Below are positions 58,453 through 64,000 of a DNA stretch of 64,000 nucleotides, in pieces (the first letter of the stretch is position 1; the number at the start of each line of letters is the position of its first letter). A program made the position numbers and the translations under genes. Location of the stretch: the NCBI GenBank assembly GCA_003385635.1, contig QQUY01000001.1, positions 744,001 to 808,000 of the forward strand, in the 5' to 3' direction. Below the pieces are notes generated by a model. The model saw only the letters and a list, made by a program, of their open reading frames with translations, was not told the DNA's origin and ran no database searches. Origin of the DNA: Acidobacteriota bacterium (GTDB lineage: Bacteria > Acidobacteriota > Blastocatellia > Pyrinomonadales > Pyrinomonadaceae).

Positions 58453-59814
58453 ATGAAGAAGCTTCTCACTGCAGACTATTTGCTTCCGATCTCAACTCCT
58501 CCGATTCGTGACGGGGCTGTTCTTGTCGATTCGGGAAGGATCTCCTCGGTAGGGACCTCATCAGATCTGACGACCTATTATCCTGATGTTCCGCTTGAAA
58601 GCTATTCCGGCTGTGCATTGCTCCCCGGATTCGTCAATTGCCATTCCCACCTCGAATTGACGGCTCTCAGGGGATTGCTCGACGACCTCGACCACGACTT
58701 CGCCGCCTGGCTCGTGAAACTGACCAAGATTCGGGCGGAGATCCTGGACGACCGCGACATCCTTGATTCGGCGCTTGCCGGCGCGGTAGAGGGCCTTAAG
58801 TCTGGAGTGACCTGCTTTGGCGATATCGGTCGTTGGGGAAAGGCAGGTTTCAATGCCCTCGAAAAGACGGGCCTTCGCGGAGTGTTGTTTCAGGAAACGG
58901 AATTTTCTCCGGAGGATCCGTCAGCTGAAGACGACCACAGGGCCCTGCTCGAGAAAGTTCTTTCGCTTCGCAAAAACAGAGGTTCCGGACGGGTCGATGT
59001 CGGTATCTCTCCACATTCACCGTACACGGTCAGTCGCTCGCTGTTTGGGCTGATCGCGGAGACAGCGAGTGAGCTGGATCTTAAGGTGACTATCCACGCC
59101 GCCGAGTCCGAGAGTGAACAGCAGCTCCTGACAGGTCGGGGGGGATTCTTTGCTGAGATCTTTGACCAGTACGAAATCAAATGGACGGCGCCGGGGATGC
59201 AGGCGGTAGAGTATCTGGCCGACACCGGCATTCTGCAAACAAAGCCGCTGCTGGCTCACTGCACAAAGGCTGACGAGAGCGAGATCGCGCTAATCTCAGA
59301 ATCCGGTTCGAGGGTCGCCCATTGTCCGAAATCCAATGCCAAGTTTGGTCACGGAATTGCACCGCTTTCCGGCTTTCTTGCCTCTGGGATCCGAGTCGGG
59401 CTCGGTACCGACTCGATGGTCAGCAACAACATCTGCGATTTGATCGAAGAAGCACGGTTTGCCGCGCTCGCTGCGAGAGCACGCGACGGGGCGGCTGATT
59501 TCATCCAGCCCAGTCAAGCACTCAGACTGGCCACTTTGGGAGGTGCGGAAGCGCTCGCGCTTGACAAGGTCACTGGTTCGATCGAAGAAGGCAAGAGCGC
59601 CGATCTGACCGCAGTTTCACTAAGGGATGTTTCCCGTTTGCCTGTAAACGATGTGGAATCCGCGATCGTATTCGCGTCCAGGGCAAGCGATGTCGTGATG
59701 ACGATGGTAAAAGGCGACGTCCTGTACAAAGACGGACTTTGTCTGAAGGCAGATGAGGAGCGTGTTGGAGCGAGAATGATGGAAATAGGTAAAAAGCTAT
59801 CAAACGCGGTTTAG
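58453..59814 (+). CDS. Amidohydrolase/deaminase (TRZ/ATZ-type)
   Basis: 453 residues from ATG 58453; the frame upstream overlaps the transglycosylase gene and is not used. The metal site of the deaminase group is complete: H64-S-H66 (PGFVNCHSHLELT), His in VTIHAAESESE, His in LLAHCTKAD and Asp in GLGTDSMVSNN. This is the chlorohydrolase/S-adenosylhomocysteine deaminase/guanine-deaminase pattern. Possible activities include deamination of an adenosine derivative, such as aminofutalosine in the futalosine route to menaquinone, but no other menaquinone gene is in the window. It starts one base after the stop of the transglycosylase gene. Confidence 0.88.
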   Translation: MKKLLTADYLLPISTPPIRDGAVLVDSGRISSVGTSSDLTTYYPDVPLESYSGCALLPGFVNCHSHLELTALRGLLDDLDHDFAAWLVKLTKIRAEILDDRDILDSALAGAVEGLKSGVTCFGDIGRWGKAGFNALEKTGLRGVLFQETEFSPEDPSAEDDHRALLEKVLSLRKNRGSGRVDVGISPHSPYTVSRSLFGLIAETASELDLKVTIHAAESESEQQLLTGRGGFFAEIFDQYEIKWTAPGMQAVEYLADTGILQTKPLLAHCTKADESEIALISESGSRVAHCPKSNAKFGHGIAPLSGFLASGIRVGLGTDSMVSNNICDLIEEARFAALAARARDGAADFIQPSQALRLATLGGAEALALDKVTGSIEEGKSADLTAVSLRDVSRLPVNDVESAIVFASRASDVVMTMVKGDVLYKDGLCLKADEERVGARMMEIGKKLSNAV

Positions 59815-61001
59815 GCCGGAGACTCATCCGCAGCCGATTCCTGCAACTCGTCGGCGTCCTCAGGATGTTCGCTCAAGTGAATCTCCCGAAGATCGTGCAT
59901 CAGCTCACCCTTCTCTGACAAAAGGATCGCGATAGGCCTCGTTGTCGGGAATTGCGCGAGCACGATCATCATGATGACTGTGATCGGCACGCAAAGGATC
60001 ATTCCCGCGACCCCCCAGATCACCCCCCAAACAGTGAGCGCGATGATCACAACAAGCGAGCTGATGTTCAATGAGCTACCCATCATCTTCGGCTCTACAA
60101 AATTTCCGACTATAAGCTGAATCGCACCGACCCCGGCAAGAACGACAAAAAACGGCCCCAGCGTATCGAACTGGAGAATTGCTACGAGTGCCGGAAAGGC
60201 GGTGGCGACAAGCGAGCCGATATTGGGAATGAAGTTCAGGAGAAAGATCAGAAACGCCCAGAAGATCGCGAAATCGAGCCCGACGGCGAGCATGATCAGA
60301 TAGCTCGCGACCCCTGTCATGACGCTGACAGTCATCTTGACCGTGAAATAAGCCTGGATCGATTCGTTGATCCTTTCCAATATGTCACGAAAGTTCGAGA
60401 GTCGGTCCGCGTCGGGGAACAGGGCGTGGATCTTTCTTGGGAAGAACGCCTGTTCGAAGAGCAGAAAGATCACATAGATCACGATCAGAAAGCCGTTCGC
60501 AGCAATTCCGGAAAGTGTCGACAACACTCCTGTAAGGACGGAACCGAGAAATGCCCCAGAATCAGGCCCGGAAGCATATTCGCTAAGCCGGGCTTCCAAC
60601 TCGTCTTTCGGCAGACCGAAACGGTTGGCGGCCATTTCAAGTGGAGGAAGGATGGTCTTCTGGTATAGCTGGCCGACGTTTTCCTGATAGCGCGGAATCG
60701 CGGCGGTCATTTCGCGGGCGTTCTCCGCGATCAGCGCCCCTATTATCAGGAGTACAAAAGTGATGATCAGGGCCGAAAGCGCCAGCTGGCCCCATTTCGG
60801 AAGAAAATAGCAGACGATCCTGAACTCGCCGAGACGCTCCGCGAGGCCGTTGATCAGGTACCAGACGAGTACCGCGATCACGAACGGGATCAAAAGGCTC
60901 TTTGCTACGATGAGCAGGGTGATCACCGCAGCGAGTACAATGCAGATCGACGCCACTTTCACCGGCGTCATTCTTAGTTTTTCGGTTCGATTATGATTCA
61001 A
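59811..61001 (-). CDS. AI-2E family transporter
   Basis: 396 residues from a TTG at 61001, which has GAGGG at good distance and overlaps the SCO gene by 11 bases. An ATG at 60971 is the alternative. About eight membrane helices are seen; the pattern IFWAFLIFLLNFIPNIGSLV and the C-terminal IALTVWGVIWGVAGMILCVP mark the AI-2 exporter family (PF01594). Known members export autoinducer-2 or antiport Na+ and H+; no assignment is possible. The C-terminal 35 residues are acidic. It converges on the amidohydrolase with a four-base overlap of stops. Confidence 0.93.
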   Translation of the reverse strand: MNHNRTEKLRMTPVKVASICIVLAAVITLLIVAKSLLIPFVIAVLVWYLINGLAERLGEFRIVCYFLPKWGQLALSALIITFVLLIIGALIAENAREMTAAIPRYQENVGQLYQKTILPPLEMAANRFGLPKDELEARLSEYASGPDSGAFLGSVLTGVLSTLSGIAANGFLIVIYVIFLLFEQAFFPRKIHALFPDADRLSNFRDILERINESIQAYFTVKMTVSVMTGVASYLIMLAVGLDFAIFWAFLIFLLNFIPNIGSLVATAFPALVAILQFDTLGPFFVVLAGVGAIQLIVGNFVEPKMMGSSLNISSLVVIIALTVWGVIWGVAGMILCVPITVIMMIVLAQFPTTRPIAILLSEKGELMHDLREIHLSEHPEDADELQESAADESPA

Positions 61002-61917
61002 TTGCCGCCCTCAACTCCTCCAGCAATTCTTCCTGCGTCCAGTCGCTACCAGCGAACACCTTTCGTACCTTCCCGTCCGGACCTATCACAACGGTCCTTA
61101 ATGAATGATCAAATTGCGCTTTGTCCTCGTCGCTTACCTTGTAGAACAACCCGAAAAAGTCTGCGATCTTGCGAATCTCCTGTTCATCTCCGACCGCCAA
61201 CTTCCAGATCTTGAAGTCCATTGCCCGAGATTCTCTCCCGAGGTAGCCTAACCCATAGTTTCGAAGCTTCTCTGGTGTGTCTTTATTGGGGTCGAAGGAG
61301 ATCGAAAGCAATCGCACCCTGTCGCTTAGTTCTTCGTCCCCCGTGATCCTGTTCGCAAGGTCCGAGAAGTTCCTGGACATAAGAATACAATACTCAGGCA
61401 AGGGGCACTCTGTGTAGATGAAGGTAAGCGCCCAAGCCTTTCCCTCAAAGTCATTTGGAGACAGTTGCTCGCCGTCCTGATCGGTCAAAGAGAATTCGAT
61501 CACCTGTTTGCCTTCTACCGCGACATCTTCCTTAGGCGGAACGGGATCTTCGCCGCGTGTTGACTCGACGATATTCGCGTTCTCAAGCCAAAATGTCGGG
61601 CCGGATTCTTTCTGGTTATCGACAACGAGCACCGCGCTGACCTTGGAACCTTCTTTCAGGACATCCCAGACCCATTCGTCCTTAAACTCGAACTTCATCG
61701 TCATCGGTTCCATAAAACCCGGGATATCGTCGTGGCGGATCATCGCCGTTTTGTTCTTTTTGTCTACGGATTCGACGACGCCGGTCATCTCGTAGCGTTC
61801 TGCATTCGGACCGGCGGTGTATCGTTCGGCGTCTCCGGAAGGAGCGCACTGGATCGAAAGTAACGCTGCGACGGCGAGAAGGACTACGGTTGTAACGTTC
61901 CTGACTATTGATTTCAC
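60991..61917 (-). CDS. CusF-like/SCO1-like fusion lipoprotein
   Basis: 308 residues. The signal has a lipobox L-S-I-Q-C at 20-24. Residues 40-118 are a CusF-type copper-binding domain (MTGVVESVDKKNKTAMIRHD, GFMEPMTMKFEF). Residues 135-308 form a SCO1/thioredoxin-like domain. The usual SCO C-x3-C is replaced by a C-x5-C (YTECPLPEYCIL), and the distal His lies in FDHSLRTVVI. SCO proteins deliver copper to the Cu-A site of cytochrome oxidase; the added CusF domain could receive the metal first. It is attached to the outer face of the inner or to the outer membrane. Confidence 0.92.
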   Translation of the reverse strand: MKSIVRNVTTVVLLAVAALLSIQCAPSGDAERYTAGPNAERYEMTGVVESVDKKNKTAMIRHDDIPGFMEPMTMKFEFKDEWVWDVLKEGSKVSAVLVVDNQKESGPTFWLENANIVESTRGEDPVPPKEDVAVEGKQVIEFSLTDQDGEQLSPNDFEGKAWALTFIYTECPLPEYCILMSRNFSDLANRITGDEELSDRVRLLSISFDPNKDTPEKLRNYGLGYLGRESRAMDFKIWKLAVGDEQEIRKIADFFGLFYKVSDEDKAQFDHSLRTVVIGPDGKVRKVFAGSDWTQEELLEELRAAIES

Positions 61918-61950
61918 TATTTTTCGTATTGCTTTAGGATCTCAGGAAAT

Positions 61951-62116
61951 TTAACCACAAAGGATCACGAAGGAGACACGACGGGGAGTCAATGACTCTT
62001 TGTGACCTTTGTGTAGAGCTTTGTGCCCTTTGTGGTAGATCTCTTCGAAAAGATCACATCGGCGAAGGAATCTTCTCTCGCAAAGGCGCAGAGCCGCGAA
62101 CTACCGCAAAGGTTAT
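61951..62116. repeat. Intergenic inverted-repeat element
   Basis: TTAACCACAAAGGATCACGA (61951-61970), continuing AGGAG, faces CTTTGTGACCTTTGTGTAGA and CTTTGTGCCCTTTGTGGTAG (61998-62038). A third block, CTCGCAAAGGCGCAGAGCCG (from about 62078), follows. The 230-base gap has no gene. Confidence 0.8.
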
Positions 62117-62153
62117 ATTCAAAATTCTGCCGAATCGCTGACTCTCACGCAAA

Positions 62154-64000
62154 CTACCTGCTCATCGGCAGCGGTTCCAGGTTCTCGTCGTAAAGCATTT
62201 GGTAGATCCGGTAGTTGTTCATCACCTTTACGACATAGTCTCGTGTCTGGGCAAAACGAATCTCTGCTATGTACCGTGCCGGATCGTTGCTGTTTGCACG
62301 CGAGAGCCATCTCTCCATACGGTCCTCTCCCGCGTTATAGCTGGCTGCGACTGCCGCAGGCTGATCGGGAAACAGGCGGAAGAGGTTCGAAAGATACCTC
62401 GACCCGATCCGGATCGAGAAAGCGGGATCATAGAGATCTTCCTGTGAATAATCATCGATACCCAATTCTCCAGCGATTTCCGACGCCGTCGAAGGTATGA
62501 ACTGCATCAATCCGCGCGCAGCAGCGATGGACTTAACATCAGCTTCAAATCTCGATTCCTGACGCATTATCGAGAGCACAAACCGCGGGTCGATCCTTTC
62601 TGCTTTCGAGTATTTCAGGACGTACGACTTGAACGGTGCAGGAAATAGCAGTCGAAGCTCACTTTCTGGCATTGCCTCCGCCGGATAGTCAGCTGGAATC
62701 TTCGACCAACGGCCCTCGGCCAATGCGACTGAACCGGTTACCATTCCAGCCTTTTTGCGAAGATCGGCGATGAGTTCCCGCTGGTCTTCGCTGTCGGTCC
62801 GTCCGGTCTTGCCTTCGTGTATTTGAAACTCGATCGCGGCCTCTGTGAACGCTCCAATGAACTCAAACTCTGCGGCAAGGTCAAGGTTTTCTGGCTGCTC
62901 CCGCTCCGTAAACTTTATTCGGCGGTACTCGCGTTTCGGTCCGAACCCCGATTTGCTTGCCTCTCGGGTCTTGTACTCAGTCTTTGAGGAGGCCGCAGAC
63001 CTTAAAACACTGAGAGAATTCTTGATCTCTTCCTCGGTGCTGGCCGATCGGAAGTTTGCCAAAGCGGTCTCGATCTCCGATTGGCCGGTACTTCTTAACT
63101 TTTCTGATCCAGATGATTGGCTGATCTCACGCAACCTCTTTGTTGCGAGCCAACCGTGGAAGTTCTTAAAACCAGCCGGGATCTTTAGATAGGTCGAGAC
63201 AGCGTCTTGTTTACGGTTCAGCTTCTCGAGCACAAGACCTTTCAGAAATAACGCTTCGCCCGATACTCCAGAACCTGACCCGTTGGCTTCAAGCTGCAGA
63301 AGGTCCATTAGTGCGATGTTCCAGTCTTCCTGTGAGAGGTGGGTCCGAGCTTTTGCAAAATGCGCCGAAGCGGCTTCCTCGCCGGAAGGGAATTCCGCCA
63401 GCATCTTGTCCGCCCATGAGATCGCCTCCGAAGCTAAACCCGCATCTCTGTAAAGATCGATCAGATTCAGGTACGCGGAAGGAACCCGTTCCGAACCTTC
63501 GTTCTCTTCGATAAATTGCTGGAATCGTCTTGACGATTCTTCGGTCTCTCCCATTGCGGCGAATGCGTTCCCAGCTTGGTAAAGCGCTTCAGCGGCAAGA
63601 TCGTTCTCGGGGTATTCGTCTAGCAAACGTTCGTACCATTCGGCGGCGTTCTTGTGATCACGCCTTTGGGCATATCCACGACCGATCGCAAACAGGCTTT
63701 CCGGAACACGACTGTTATCCGGGAAGTTTTCATACAAGGCCTTGTAGTGCGCTCTTGCTTTCTCGAAGAGTCGATTTGACTGGTAGACTTCGCCGTTACC
63801 AAACAGCGCATTCGGATCCAGATCCGCTAAAGATTCCGTAAAGTCGCTGTTCCCTGACCGCAGTCTGGCGAGGCCTTCGACGGTCGCAAGATCAAGATCG
63901 TCGCCGTTGCGGGTGTCTGTACGCACAGCCCAATAAAGCTTTACCGCTCTTTGCGTATTTCCAAGTGCGGCAAGGATGTCGGCAAGAAGAACCTGATCGT
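62154..64000 (-). CDS. Soluble lytic murein transglycosylase with TPR repeats (5' end beyond window)
   Basis: The frame stays open to the window edge at 64000, so the start lies outside. The visible 615 residues contain an N-terminal superhelix of TPR repeats (FPDNSRVPESLFAIGRGYAQ, LYQAGNAFAAMGETEESSRR) and a long helical linker. A C-terminal SLT domain follows with catalytic Glu in MRQESRFEADV, RGLMQFIPSTASEI and AASYNAGEDRMERW. The layout is that of the Slt70/SltY family. It digests peptidoglycan in the periplasm. It is much larger than the membrane-anchored enzyme at 57855. Confidence 0.92.
   Translation of the reverse strand, partial: DQVLLADILAALGNTQRAVKLYWAVRTDTRNGDDLDLATVEGLARLRSGNSDFTESLADLDPNALFGNGEVYQSNRLFEKARAHYKALYENFPDNSRVPESLFAIGRGYAQRRDHKNAAEWYERLLDEYPENDLAAEALYQAGNAFAAMGETEESSRRFQQFIEENEGSERVPSAYLNLIDLYRDAGLASEAISWADKMLAEFPSGEEAASAHFAKARTHLSQEDWNIALMDLLQLEANGSGSGVSGEALFLKGLVLEKLNRKQDAVSTYLKIPAGFKNFHGWLATKRLREISQSSGSEKLRSTGQSEIETALANFRSASTEEEIKNSLSVLRSAASSKTEYKTREASKSGFGPKREYRRIKFTEREQPENLDLAAEFEFIGAFTEAAIEFQIHEGKTGRTDSEDQRELIADLRKKAGMVTGSVALAEGRWSKIPADYPAEAMPESELRLLFPAPFKSYVLKYSKAERIDPRFVLSIMRQESRFEADVKSIAAARGLMQFIPSTASEIAGELGIDDYSQEDLYDPAFSIRIGSRYLSNLFRLFPDQPAAVAASYNAGEDRMERWLSRANSNDPARYIAEIRFAQTRDYVVKVMNNYRIYQMLYDENLEPLPMSR

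Overview
The window reads as a stretch of chromosome from an Acidobacteriota bacterium, most likely class Blastocatellia. Three things point there: three tandem secreted proteins of the VWFA-related acidobacterial family, a TonB receptor with an N-terminal carboxypeptidase-like domain, and an abundance of short intergenic repeats. The cell envelope is Gram-negative (TonB receptor, lipoproteins, lytic transglycosylases). I see no rRNA, tRNA, CRISPR, phage or IS element. Genes are dense, mostly complete, and of even base composition.

Layout. 1-2.7 kb: a GT39/ArnT-like glycosyltransferase cut by the window edge, diverging from a Gfo/Idh/MocA oxidoreductase and a beta-lactamase-fold serine hydrolase. 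2.7-6.9 kb: three VWFA paralogs, each with its own -10 element. 6.9-8.1 kb: glgC on the minus strand. 8.6-14 kb: a cobalamin riboswitch followed by btuF, btuC, btuD and a TonB-dependent receptor, a complete B12 uptake unit. 14-20.3 kb: gatB, two divergent secreted paralogs of unknown function coupled to an SDR, and a TPR/TonB-C protein, separated by arrays of 7-base repeats. 20.5-29.4 kb (minus): a chemosensory cluster (TPR/zinc-ribbon/REC protein, CheW, two transducers, hybrid CheA) without CheR or CheB. 29.7-33.2 kb: methyltransferase, DinB-like, VOC and polysaccharide deacetylase genes.

33.3-39.6 kb (minus): a complete trans-4-hydroxy-L-proline catabolic cluster (epimerase, three-part D-hydroxyproline dehydrogenase, deaminase, 2-oxoglutarate semialdehyde dehydrogenase). 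This fits use of collagen- or plant-wall-derived hydroxyproline. 39.7-43.7 kb: HDAC-like deacetylase, zinc-ribbon protein, enoyl-CoA hydratase, MFS exporter. 43.7-47 kb (minus): a three-gene unit of DUF4388/J-domain/TPR protein, HD-GYP protein and an unrecognised protein. This is the best candidate here for an undescribed system. 47-54.4 kb: GNAT/Rieske pair, ligA, murJ, PBP4-type dacB. 54.7-64 kb: an Ogg2-like glycosylase under a near-consensus promoter, a TPR/double-retropepsin protein, a PIN toxin with a small partner, a lytic transglycosylase, an amidohydrolase, an AI-2E-family permease, a CusF-SCO1 fusion and a second, truncated lytic transglycosylase.

The most unusual non-coding signal is repeat architecture. 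Arrays of different sequence but the same 7-base period recur in at least four intergenic loci and often contain the stop or start codon of the flanking gene. One contains four copies of a 28-base GC-rich element spaced 64/71/64, differing by exactly one heptamer. One 9-base-period array and at least seven loci of a diverged inverted-repeat family are also present.
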